The notes under the pieces are model-generated. The model was not told the DNA's origin and did not search any database. It saw only the letters and a program-made list of their open reading frames with translations. A program made the translations under genes and the position numbers. 15,079 bases of DNA from NCBI GenBank assembly GCA_050122535.1, contig JASFIT010000062.1:1-15079 (forward strand), written 5' to 3'. Shown here in pieces: positions 1-5,946 of the stretch (positions within the stretch are counted from its first letter, which is position 1; each line of letters opens with the position of its first letter). The stretch is from JASFEQ01 sp050122535. GTDB lineage: Bacteria > Desulfobacterota > DSM-4660 > Desulfatiglandales > HGW-15.

Positions 1-102
1 TTTCAGATCATGCTCCTGAGCTCTCGGGACAATCTCTTTCTTGGCAAAGCGGATCAACTGCTCTTTGAACATCATCTGCTCTTCGGTGAATGCAAAATCC
101 AT
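1..102 (-). CDS. Acyl-CoA dehydrogenase, N-terminal fragment (runs off left edge)
   Basis: This is the first 34 codons of a gene that continues beyond the window. The ATG lies at 102-100, with an AGGAAT-like ribosome binding site about 10 bases upstream. The peptide begins MDFAFTEEQMMFKEQL and continues with IRFAKKEIVPRAQEHD. This is the typical opening helix of the acyl-CoA dehydrogenase N-terminal domain (M-D-F-x-L-T-E-E-Q, then F-A-x-K-E-I-x-P). These FAD enzymes oxidise an acyl-CoA to the 2,3-enoyl-CoA and pass electrons to electron-transfer flavoprotein. Substrate chain length cannot be judged because the catalytic base and FAD-binding regions are outside the window. The gene is on the same strand as, and downstream of, the TetR-family regulator ending at 389, which suggests a fatty-acid or acyl-CoA degradation locus under that regulator. 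Confidence 0.8.
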   Translation of the reverse strand, partial: MDFAFTEEQMMFKEQLIRFAKKEIVPRAQEHDLK

Positions 103-117
103 AATCTTTAAATTCCT

Positions 118-148
118 TTCACCACAGAGACAAAGAGGACACAGAGAT
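118..148. repeat. Short degenerate tandem repeat of the CACAGAGA type
   Basis: Just upstream of the acyl-CoA dehydrogenase start lies a run built from imperfect 8-9 base units: ACCACAGAGA, CAAAGAGGA, CACAGAGAT. Similar CACAGAGACACAGAG strings are, from general experience, scattered in intergenic regions of many environmental bacterial genomes. It has no coding potential that I would trust. It sits in the likely 5' region of the acyl-CoA dehydrogenase transcript. Confidence 0.5.
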
Positions 149-219
149 CGTTTTTCTTGTTTTGCCCGACCCGTAGATAACACCTACCGAAAAAGAAACC
201 CTGCCTATGGCAGCATATC

Positions 220-294
220 GGTGGAATATTCACCCGCCAAAGCGCGATGGCGGGTAAAATGCCACCCTACGTGTAGGGCGGGGTTTCAAACCCC
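220..294. repeat. REP-like cluster of three adjacent hairpins
   Basis: The 286-base gap between the acyl-CoA dehydrogenase and the TetR gene holds no gene. It holds three consecutive inverted repeats. The first has ACCCGCC at 232-238 pairing with GGCGGGT at 249-255, extended imperfectly outward to GGTGG (220-224) and CCACC (262-266). The second is CCCTAC-GT-GTAGGG at 265-278. The third is GGGGTTT-C-AAACCCC at 280-294. No T-run follows on either strand, so a simple intrinsic terminator is unlikely. A repetitive extragenic palindrome is the better label. Confidence 0.6.
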
Positions 295-388
295 ACCTTG
301 GCTCCTTGACACACAAAATTGTCTCGCCATAGTTTTAACGAAGCCGGAAACCTAGGCGAGGGGTTAGTAGCGGCGAGTGCCTCTATGG

Positions 389-1015
389 TTAATTATTTTT
401 TCGTCCCTGAGTTTTTGCTCCGTTCAGAAAGACCTCTAATATACTCTCTGCAATTCTCTTTTTCTGTGCATTCCCCTTGATATTCTGGTCCGCAAGGACC
501 ATGGTGGAAATAAATGCCTCGAGTGCACCAAGGAATATATAGGTAAGGTAACGGGCTTTGAAGTCATTCCGTAGCGTTTCATTTTCTTGACCTTCGGTGA
601 TAACCGCCTCGGTAAGGGACATGAATTTTTTGAAATAGTGGAGTCGGTCAGCAGTCAGGTTGGAAGTGGACCTGGAGATCTCTGTGATGAAGATATTCAC
701 CAATTCGGGGTTGTCCTGGTAGGTGTCCAAAAAGTAATCAATGATGTGCCTCAGTTTCATTTTCACATCAGACTGGGCTTCATTAATATCATTCATAAGC
801 TGAAATAGGCTGTCCCACCATCGATATAGAATTGCCTCAAAGAGATCCTCTTTGGTTTTGAAGTAATGATAAACAAGGCCATAGGAGATATTTGCAGCCG
901 TGGCAATATCCGACATCCTCGCCCTATGAAACCCTTTGTCCTTGATGATCTTTAGGGCCGCTTCGAGAATGGCCTCCTCTTTCTCTTTTTTGAAAGCGCT
1001 TAGGTCTCTCGCCAT
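389..1015 (-). CDS. TetR/AcrR-family transcriptional regulator
   Basis: This is a 208-residue one-component repressor, the usual TetR length. Residues about 12-60 form the DNA-binding domain. It has the family signature: an opening helix (EEAILEAALKIIKDKGF), a helix-turn-helix around 35-54 (MSDIATAANIS then YGLVYHYF), and KTKEDLFEA. The rest is an all-helical ligand and dimerisation domain with no recognisable specificity motif. I start it at the ATG at 1015 because the sequence MARDLSAFKKEKEE fits family N-termini. An in-frame TTG at 1051 would add 12 residues but lies inside the palindrome at 1037-1054. No Shine-Dalgarno sequence precedes the ATG, and a putative -10 box ends only 8 bases upstream, so the mRNA may be leaderless. 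The acyl-CoA dehydrogenase downstream on the same strand suggests an acyl-CoA or fatty-acid responsive regulator; that is inference. Confidence 0.9.
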   Translation of the reverse strand: MARDLSAFKKEKEEAILEAALKIIKDKGFHRARMSDIATAANISYGLVYHYFKTKEDLFEAILYRWWDSLFQLMNDINEAQSDVKMKLRHIIDYFLDTYQDNPELVNIFITEISRSTSNLTADRLHYFKKFMSLTEAVITEGQENETLRNDFKARYLTYIFLGALEAFISTMVLADQNIKGNAQKKRIAESILEVFLNGAKTQGRKNN

Positions 1016-1036
1016 GAAGCCCAATAGAGCAAACGC

Positions 1037-1054
1037 TGATTGACAAGTCAATCA
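1037..1054. promoter_or_regulatory. Probable TetR operator overlapping the regulator's own promoter
   Basis: A perfect inverted repeat, TGATTGAC-AA-GTCAATCA, has 8-base arms and a 2-base spacer. It lies 22 bases upstream of the TetR ATG, the size and position typical of TetR-family autoregulatory operators. On the minus strand it includes a TTGACT -35 box (1051-1046), followed after 17 bases by TCTATT (1028-1023) as a plausible -10. Binding here would block the regulator's own promoter. The divergent stress-protein promoter starts 22 bases to the right and could also be affected. Confidence 0.65.
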
Positions 1055-1075
1055 ATTTTTCTCTTCCACCCTTGC

Positions 1076-1104
1076 TTGACACACGGTTTCGCCATTCTTA
1101 AATT
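1076..1104 (+). promoter_or_regulatory. Sigma-70-like promoter for the universal stress protein gene
   Basis: A consensus -35 TTGACA at 1076-1081 is followed after 17 bases by TAAATT at 1099-1104 (4 of 6 matches to TATAAT). A perfect 10-base palindrome, CTTATATAAG, lies at 1108-1117, around the expected transcription start, and could be a regulatory site. The leader to the ATG at 1228 would be about 115 bases long. Confidence 0.5.
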
Positions 1105-1227
1105 GCTCTTATATAAGAAGGGTTTGAACATCTAAGTCGGCACCATTACACAATAAAACGGCGTCCCAGGCAGACTCAGAGGCCAGATGCTGAAAGCTCA
1201 AGAAAGGTTGATCAAGGAGGTGTCAAA

Positions 1228-1677
1228 ATGGAGGTAAGAAAGATCCTGTGGCCTACGGACTTTTCAGATAATTCGGAACATGCTCTACCCTACGTAACAT
1301 CATTGGGAAAGAAATATGAAACCGAGGTGCACGTGGTTTACGTGATCCCAGAGCTGGCTGATCATGCACCCTGGTATGGCGTGTTCGATCGGCCACATAT
1401 CGATAAGATTCACGCGTGGGAAAGGAAGACGGCAGAAAAGCGGCTCAGCGAAATATGCGAGAAGCATTTGGACGGGTGTCCCCTGTATGTCAGACACATT
1501 GCCATGGGGGACCCAGCCGAAGAGATCTTGAAGCTTGCAGAGAAGGAAGAGGTGGACATGGTGGTGATGGCCAGCCATGGCCGAAAAGGTCGTTTTCATT
1601 TCGGCAGTGTCGCCGAAAAAGTGGTAAAAAACGCCTCAGTCCCTGTCGTTACGGTTCCCATTTCTTCGAGGAGCTGA
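1228..1677 (+). CDS. Universal stress protein (UspA family)
   Basis: This is a 149-residue single-domain Usp, the normal length, with a strong ribosome binding site (AAGGAGGTG) before the ATG. The fold signature is clear: strand 1 ends in ILWPTDFS with the conserved Asp11, and the C-terminal segment is VDMVVMASHG (110-118) then GSVAEKVVKNASVPVVTVP (126-144). In ATP-binding Usp proteins the loop follows G-x2-G-x9-G-S/T. Here the first Gly is Ala115, and only seven residues separate Gly118 from Gly126-Ser127, so the nucleotide loop is two residues shorter than canonical. ATP binding is therefore uncertain. Usp proteins are cytoplasmic factors for survival of stress, starvation or redox change; the client is unknown. 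The gene stands alone between a divergent TetR gene and convergent selA. Confidence 0.92.
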   Translation: MEVRKILWPTDFSDNSEHALPYVTSLGKKYETEVHVVYVIPELADHAPWYGVFDRPHIDKIHAWERKTAEKRLSEICEKHLDGCPLYVRHIAMGDPAEEILKLAEKEEVDMVVMASHGRKGRFHFGSVAEKVVKNASVPVVTVPISSRS

Positions 1678-1692
1678 CCTTAAGAGGATGTC

Positions 1693-1861
1693 GGGAAACG
1701 CCCATCTGCTGCGTTACCCTCATCCCCCGCCCTGTTAAATTCTCGCTACGTGAGACGGCGAAGCCGATTTAACAGGGCAAGTCATTGCGGCGTACTCGTA
1801 TGTACGCCTCAATCCCCGGGATTTCGTCCCGCAGCAAACCCTGCGGGATGGACATTTTCCA
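1693..1861. repeat. Composite palindromic repeat element with nested hairpins (MITE/REP-like)
   Basis: This fills much of the 388-base gene-free gap between usp and selA. The ends form an imperfect inverted repeat: GGAAACGCCCATC at 1694-1706 and the reverse complement of GGAAAATGTCCATC at 1847-1860. Inside are three strong structures. First, CCCTGTTAAAT (1730-1740) pairs with ATTTAACAGGG (1767-1777), enclosing a TCTC/GAGA stem and CGGC-GAA-GCCG (1756-1766), which is a three-way junction. Second, ATTG-C-GGCGTAC pairs with GTACGCC-T-CAAT (1784-1813). Third, TCCCGCAG (1827-1834) pairs with CTGCGGGA (1841-1848). No ORF of interest lies within it. It is probably a non-autonomous mobile or repetitive element. 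Confidence 0.6.
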
Positions 1862-1983
1862 TCAGCCTCTGAAAAGCCAGTTTTTCGACAGTTTCTAAAG
1901 CAGAGTGGCGAATAGCGCCTTGTTTTCACTTGCCTTCGTGGGGATGGACTCCGGTGGGATTTCAGAGGAGTCGATATTGATAG

Positions 1984-2003
1984 ATTCCCGCTCTCGCGGG
2001 AAT
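1984..2003. repeat. Perfect hairpin ATTCCCGC-TCTC-GCGGGAAT
   Basis: An 8-base perfect stem with a 4-base loop lies between the convergent 3' ends of usp and selA, about 60 bases past the selA stop. The flanks (GATTCCCGC and GCGGGAATGACA) resemble a widely dispersed bacterial intergenic repeat type; the ATTCCC...GGGAAT core is shared with Neisseria dRS3-like repeats. No T-run follows on either strand, so I call it a repeat rather than a terminator, though it could still protect the 3' end of either mRNA. Confidence 0.6.
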
Positions 2004-2065
2004 GACAATTTGGATGAGTTCTTTAGAAATCTATCAGGTGATGAGAAATGGGTAGGAAAATTGTT

Positions 2066-3472
2066 CTACAGCGCAGCCAGTTCTTTGATGGCTCGTGCCA
2101 CAGTCTTCAATTCTTCTTCCTGGACAGTCCTCACATCCAGCAGGACCTGGTCCTTTTCAACCCTTACTATAATAGGTGGGGTAAAGGACCTGAACCATTC
2201 CTCTATTTGGTGCGCTGATAACTTGCCAGGGAGCAGACACAACAGACGGCTTGGAAGCTCAAGAAGAGGGAATGCACCTCCTCCGACGCGGGAGATGCCA
2301 TCCTTCTGATCAAGGGCAAAATTAGGCGTATCCAGTTTTCCGATCATCCTGACAAGACGACGGACTTTTGCCTTTAGAGCCTCGTAAGGCTCGCATATCA
2401 TATGCAGGGTGGGTATTTCTCCTACGGCCACCTTCTCATCCCTATACATGTTGAGCGTCTCTTCCAGAGCGAGAAGGGTGAGTTTGTCTATTCTTAGTGC
2501 CCTGGTCATGGGGTTGTTTTTGATGGCCTCAATGAGATCACGCCTTCCTAAAATGATCCCTGCCTGTGGCCCTCCCAGCAGTTTGTCCCCACTAAAGGTG
2601 AGCAGATCCACGCCACTGGCCAGGGCCTCTTGAACAGTGGGTTCCTTGGGGATGCCATATTTGGAGAAATCGATGAGACACCCACTACCCAGGTCTTCCA
2701 TGACCGGAATCCCATATTTATTTCCCAGTTTCACAAGCTGAGAGGCATCAACTTCTTCTGTAAAGCCCACGATCTGGAAATTGCTTCTGTGCACCCTTAC
2801 GAGAAGGGCCGTCTCCGGGTTAATTGCCTCTTCATAATCCCGAAGATGGGTCTTGTTGGTGGTCCCCACTTCCACCATCTTTACACCGCTCTTTCGCATC
2901 ACATCTGGCATGCGGAAAGACCCCCCTATCTCCACCAGCTCCCCCCGAGATACAATCGTCTCACGGCCCTTGGCCAGCGTTTCGAGGGAAAGGAGGACGG
3001 CACCCGCGTTATTATTGACAACTAGGGCACCCTCTGCGCAAGTCAGTTCCTTGAGGATGCCTTCCACATGAACATATCTGCTTCCCCTTTTTCCTTGATT
3101 TAAATTGTATTCAAGGTTGCTGTAACCACCACTGAGGGGTTTGAACCTCCGCAATACCCTCTCGGACAGAATGGACCGCCCCAGATTGGTATGGACAACG
3201 ACGCCCGTGGCATTGATAACGGCTCTGAGACTAGACTGAGCCAGCAGGCCTATTCTTTCCACCACCTTTTCTGAAACCCGCTCCGTACTCAAATAAGATG
3301 GATCTTCAATTTCATCCTTTGCGATTCCTTGCCGAATCTCATCCAGGACCTCATGTATCCCCTTCAGGATCAGGCTTCTTGGATAGTCGGATGTGGCTTC
3401 AATGAGAGGGCGCTCATCCAGAAGGCGATCCACGGCCGGTATTTTCCTGAACAATGCCTGTTTATCAACCAC
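2066..3472 (-). CDS. selA: L-seryl-tRNA(Sec) selenium transferase
   Basis: SelA is a PLP-dependent, decameric bacterial enzyme. It converts Ser-tRNA(Sec) to Sec-tRNA(Sec) using selenophosphate, which allows UGA to be read as selenocysteine. The 468 residues match the family length. Visible landmarks are the N-terminal tRNA-binding helical domain (about 1-80), the signature INATGVVVHTNLGR (86-99), GYSNLEYNL (116-124), and the PLP-lysine motif FSGDKLLGGPQAG with Lys297. The GTG start at 3472 is supported by AAGGAG eight bases upstream. selB, selD and tRNA-Sec are not in the window, and the neighbouring tRNA is His, so the selenocysteine genes are not clustered here. No gene in this window needs an in-frame UGA. 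Confidence 0.97.
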   Translation of the reverse strand: MVDKQALFRKIPAVDRLLDERPLIEATSDYPRSLILKGIHEVLDEIRQGIAKDEIEDPSYLSTERVSEKVVERIGLLAQSSLRAVINATGVVVHTNLGRSILSERVLRRFKPLSGGYSNLEYNLNQGKRGSRYVHVEGILKELTCAEGALVVNNNAGAVLLSLETLAKGRETIVSRGELVEIGGSFRMPDVMRKSGVKMVEVGTTNKTHLRDYEEAINPETALLVRVHRSNFQIVGFTEEVDASQLVKLGNKYGIPVMEDLGSGCLIDFSKYGIPKEPTVQEALASGVDLLTFSGDKLLGGPQAGIILGRRDLIEAIKNNPMTRALRIDKLTLLALEETLNMYRDEKVAVGEIPTLHMICEPYEALKAKVRRLVRMIGKLDTPNFALDQKDGISRVGGGAFPLLELPSRLLCLLPGKLSAHQIEEWFRSFTPPIIVRVEKDQVLLDVRTVQEEELKTVARAIKELAAL

Positions 3473-3532
3473 TGATCAATCTCCTTCAAACACCATCATA
3501 CCAAAGATGGAGCGGAGAGAACCAACTTTTTG

Positions 3533-3560
3533 TTGCAAAACCCCAAAAAAATGATACATT
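3533..3560 (+). promoter_or_regulatory. Putative promoter of tRNA-His
   Basis: TTGCAA at 3533-3538 and TACATT at 3555-3560 are spaced by 16 bases. Each matches its consensus imperfectly. The predicted start lies a few bases before the tRNA 5' end at 3574, consistent with a short 5' leader. Confidence 0.4.
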
Positions 3561-3573
3561 GAGATCTAAACAT

Positions 3574-3650
3574 GGTGGGTGTAGCTCAGTTGGTAGAGCA
3601 CTGGGTTGTGGCCCCAGTTGTCGCGGGTTCAAGTCCCGTCACTCACCCCA
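3574..3650 (+). tRNA. tRNA-His (anticodon GTG)
   Basis: The cloverleaf folds completely. The acceptor strand GTGGGTG pairs with CACTCAC with one G-U pair, and the extra 5' G(-1) opposite C73 is the identity element of tRNA-His. The D arm is AGCTCAGTTGGTAGAGC. The anticodon stem is CTGGG/CCCAG with loop TTGTGGC and anticodon GTG at 3608-3610. The T arm is GCGGGTTCAAGTCCCGT. CCA (3648-3650) is encoded in the DNA. It is a single isolated tRNA gene, divergent from selA and convergent with adk. No integrase or attachment-site duplication is visible beside it. Confidence 0.97.
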
Positions 3651-3685
3651 TTGAACACGAAGGGATTCACCCTTGGAATAGAAAT

Positions 3686-3770
3686 AAGTAGGCAGTAAGC
3701 AGCAGGGAGTAGGCACCGCTAAGCGTTTAGAAGGTCCAACTGCTTACTGCTTAGTGCATACTGCCTACTT
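3686..3770. repeat. Inverted pair of heptanucleotide-repeat runs; possible terminator for adk
   Basis: The left run is built of 7-base units AGTAGGC, AGTAAGC, AGCAGGG, AGTAGGC. The right run is the reverse-complement series ending CTGCCTACTT. AAGTAGGCAG (3686-3695) pairs with CTGCCTACTT (3761-3770), and GCAGTAAGCAG (3692-3702) pairs with CTGCTTACTGC (3740-3750). The block lies between the convergent tRNA-His and adk. Read from adk, the structure is followed by TATTTCTATT, so it could help end adk transcription. The heptamers resemble the short tandemly repeated repetitive sequences known from other bacteria. Confidence 0.55.
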
Positions 3771-3784
3771 CTAACAGACTGCCC

Positions 3785-4465
3785 CTATCCGAGTTTACTC
3801 ATGAGGTCTGCTGAGACCTCTTTCACGCCTGGCCCCCCATCCACCTCGATGATCTTTGGCTTTCCATCCCTCTTGGCCGAGAGGTCTTTGTAGTAGTTGA
3901 TGGCGGCCATTGTGCCGGTCCCTGTATCGTAATAGATATTATGTCGCTTATCTATGGCCTCCGCGTCCTGATCATCAGAACGGCTCTTAAGATCTCCGCC
4001 ACAGACCCTGCATTTGTCCCCATCCGGCTTTATCGCGTCAATATAGATATTGTTAGGGTGGTTATTATCATTCACGCAGAGACGACGGCCCATGATCCGG
4101 TTTTTGGCTACCTGTCTGTCAAGGACGATCTCAATGACGATGCCCAGATCAATGCCCTCCTTTTCAAGGGCCTTGGCAAGTTCCTCGGCCTGGGTCAGAT
4201 TCCTGGGGAAGCCGTCCAGGAGCCAACCATTCTTGCAGTCGTCTTGTTTTAGTCGTTCCAAGATCATCGGGATGGTGATGCTATCAGGCACGAGTTCGCC
4301 TCGATCTATGTAACCCTTCGCCTCTTTGCCCAGGTCTGTTCCCCGTGAGATGTTGTCCCTGAAAATCACCCCAGTTTCAATATGCGGAATCTTATATTTT
4401 TCCTTCACTATTGCACCTTGAGTCCCTTTGCCACTTCCATTGGGGCCGAAAAAAACAATATTCAT
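3785..4465 (-). CDS. adk: Adenylate kinase, metal-binding LID type
   Basis: Adenylate kinase catalyses the reversible phosphotransfer ATP + AMP to 2 ADP in the cytoplasm. The 226 residues include the P-loop GPNGSGKGT (7-15), the AMP-site region ETGVIFRDNI (30-39), the signature WLLDGFPRNLTQA (81-93) and GRRLC at the LID start (126-130). The LID carries Cys130, His136, Cys152 and Cys155 instead of the four-Cys zinc site of many bacterial enzymes. From memory, the Desulfovibrio gigas enzyme uses Cys129, His135, Cys151 and Cys154 to bind Zn, Co or Fe, so the spacing is identical. The C-terminal part of the LID is longer than in E. coli. A good ribosome binding site (AAGGAG) precedes the ATG, and the gene has its own upstream promoter. 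Confidence 0.95.
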   Translation of the reverse strand: MNIVFFGPNGSGKGTQGAIVKEKYKIPHIETGVIFRDNISRGTDLGKEAKGYIDRGELVPDSITIPMILERLKQDDCKNGWLLDGFPRNLTQAEELAKALEKEGIDLGIVIEIVLDRQVAKNRIMGRRLCVNDNNHPNNIYIDAIKPDGDKCRVCGGDLKSRSDDQDAEAIDKRHNIYYDTGTGTMAAINYYKDLSAKRDGKPKIIEVDGGPGVKEVSADLMSKLG

Positions 4466-4500
4466 ATTCCCATCTCCTTATCTGAAATTATTTTTTGGTG

Positions 4501-4529
4501 AAAATATTTTAAAAACCAGGCAGTGTCAA
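4501..4529 (-). promoter_or_regulatory. Sigma-70-like promoter of adk
   Basis: On the minus strand a perfect -35 TTGACA (4529-4524) is followed after exactly 17 bases by TATTTT (4506-4501). The start of transcription would fall about 30 bases upstream of the adk ATG. It indicates adk is transcribed independently of the apgM-like gene 150 bases upstream. Confidence 0.6.
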
Positions 4530-4615
4530 GAGGGTGTGGTGATCAGGAATTAACAAGACCCGCTGATTTCAATGATAATACCTGGATTAGATGTCGGAAC
4601 AGGGGAGGGGACGTG

Positions 4616-5836
4616 TCATTCTCGGGACAGGAAGGAGGGCATCAATTCATGTCCCTTTTCAAATATCACCTTGGTTTCCTGGGCGGAAGCTTCTGTAAAG
4701 GGAGGCCCTTCTGTGATTGTTTCAAGCTCCTTTTCACTTGCCCATGCAAATGGGGTAGGCTCAGGAGTATGGGTCTTTTTGGGAATCGGTGTGAAGTGGT
4801 CACTCACGACCAGAATTCTGTAGGACTCAAAATCCTTCAAGCCTTTTAGAACGGTACCCACCACCTTCTCATCAAAGGCTTCAATGGCCTTTATTTTTTC
4901 CCGAATGTTTCCGCTATGGCCGGCCTCATCCGGTGCTTCCACATGAAGTAAGACAAAGTCGTGGCTCTGCAAGGCCTTCAAGGCCGCTTCAGCCTTTCCC
5001 AGGTAGTTGGTGTCAAGGTAGCCCGTGGCCCCTTTCACGCGGATAGGGTCAAATCCGGCATAGATACCGATGCCTCTGACAAGATCTACTGCGCAAATGA
5101 CCACGCCTTCTAAACCATATGTATCTTTAAATAAGGGTAACTCGGGGGGTCTTCCTTGACCCCACACCCAGATGGAATTGGCCACCTTAAGGCCTTCCCC
5201 TCTTCTCCCCACGTTAACGGGGTGGTCTTTCAAGATCCCCCAGGAGCTTCTGATCAGGTTGGGGACGGGATTGTCGCGTGACTGATTTAGGTATTGGGCC
5301 ATATTCTGATCCAACACATCGTGAGGTGGGATGGTCAGGATATCCTCTGGCCCGTTCTCCCATACCAGCAGGTGGCGATAAGCCACGCCCTGGTATATGG
5401 TTATTTCCGGGGTGCTGATTTCCTGCTTTAGACTCTCCACAATATGTTCAGCCTCAGCGGTAGAAATATCGCCTGAGCTGTGGCTCAGCATGATAATCTC
5501 ATCCTCTGATCTTAGGTCCAGCGTAACAAGGTTCATTCTGAAGGCCACCTGATTGGGCTTGAGGGCCACGGCCATGCTGGCTGCTTCCAAGGGCCCTCGT
5601 CTGGTATAGTAGATCTTAGAATCGTATCCTAAAAGGGTGAGATTGGCCGTATCACTGCCCGGCTCCATGCCGTCGGGGATGGTTCTTACCAGACCAAGCC
5701 GGCAGGCCGCAATCCGATCCATGTGCGGTGTGGCGGCAACCTGCAGAGGCGTTTTCCCGCCAAGTTCGTCGAGGGGATAATCCGCCATGCCGTCTCCCAC
5801 CAAGAACGCATATTTGGTTTTACTGCGACTGTTCAA
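4616..5836 (-). CDS. ApgM-like alkaline phosphatase superfamily enzyme; likely homoserine kinase or iPGM
   Basis: This 406-residue protein belongs to the archaeal-type cofactor-independent phosphoglycerate mutase (ApgM) family of the alkaline phosphatase superfamily. Key positions are present: metal site GDGMAD (14-19), nucleophile Ser61 in GSDTANLTLLGYD, RRGPLEAASM (79-88), the metal motif HVEAPDEAGHSGN, and VSDHFTP with a following HTPEPTPF. Two activities are known or proposed for this family: 3-/2-phosphoglycerate interconversion and homoserine phosphorylation (a subfamily is named a proposed homoserine kinase, TIGR02535 as I recall). Its place right after homoserine dehydrogenase, in the same operon, favours the homoserine kinase role, but sequence alone does not settle it. 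The start is TTG at 5836, with AAAGGA about 6 bases upstream and no nearby in-frame ATG. A 110-base gap of tandem repeats separates it from hom. Confidence 0.88.
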   Translation of the reverse strand: MNSRSKTKYAFLVGDGMADYPLDELGGKTPLQVAATPHMDRIAACRLGLVRTIPDGMEPGSDTANLTLLGYDSKIYYTRRGPLEAASMAVALKPNQVAFRMNLVTLDLRSEDEIIMLSHSSGDISTAEAEHIVESLKQEISTPEITIYQGVAYRHLLVWENGPEDILTIPPHDVLDQNMAQYLNQSRDNPVPNLIRSSWGILKDHPVNVGRRGEGLKVANSIWVWGQGRPPELPLFKDTYGLEGVVICAVDLVRGIGIYAGFDPIRVKGATGYLDTNYLGKAEAALKALQSHDFVLLHVEAPDEAGHSGNIREKIKAIEAFDEKVVGTVLKGLKDFESYRILVVSDHFTPIPKKTHTPEPTPFAWASEKELETITEGPPFTEASAQETKVIFEKGHELMPSFLSRE

Positions 5837-5849
5837 TGGGGTTCCTTTG

Positions 5850-5943
5850 AAAGTGAATTGAAGTGCCTAAAGTGATCTAAAGTGACTAAAGTGCCTAAAG
5901 TTAGAGGATTGAGTTAGATTGCGCATTCCGCATTCCGACTTCC
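5850..5943. repeat. Two adjacent short-tandem repeat runs in the hom-apgM gap
   Basis: From 5850 to about 5909 an imperfect 9-10 base unit recurs (AAGTGCCTA, AAGTGATCTA, AAGTGACTA, AAGTGCCTA, AAGTTAGAG). From 5923 to 5943 a 7-base unit recurs: GCATTCC, GCATTCC, GACTTCC. Together they fill nearly all of the gap between two co-directional genes of one operon. They sit in the 5' region of the apgM-like gene but end before its ribosome binding site. Confidence 0.6.
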
Positions 5944-5946
5944 GCT

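Noticed and set aside
41..355. Plus-strand open frame of 104 codons over the left intergenic region
   Set aside because: It overlaps the acyl-CoA dehydrogenase start and the hairpin repeats, has no ribosome binding site and no recognisable protein features.
3660..3674. AAGGG-ATTCA-CCCTT hairpin just after tRNA-His as an intrinsic terminator
   Set aside because: The stem is only five pairs and no T-run follows; too weak to call.
3574..3785. Possible genomic-island attachment at tRNA-His
   Set aside because: I saw no integrase gene and no direct repeat of the tRNA 3' end in the window; flanking genes are housekeeping.
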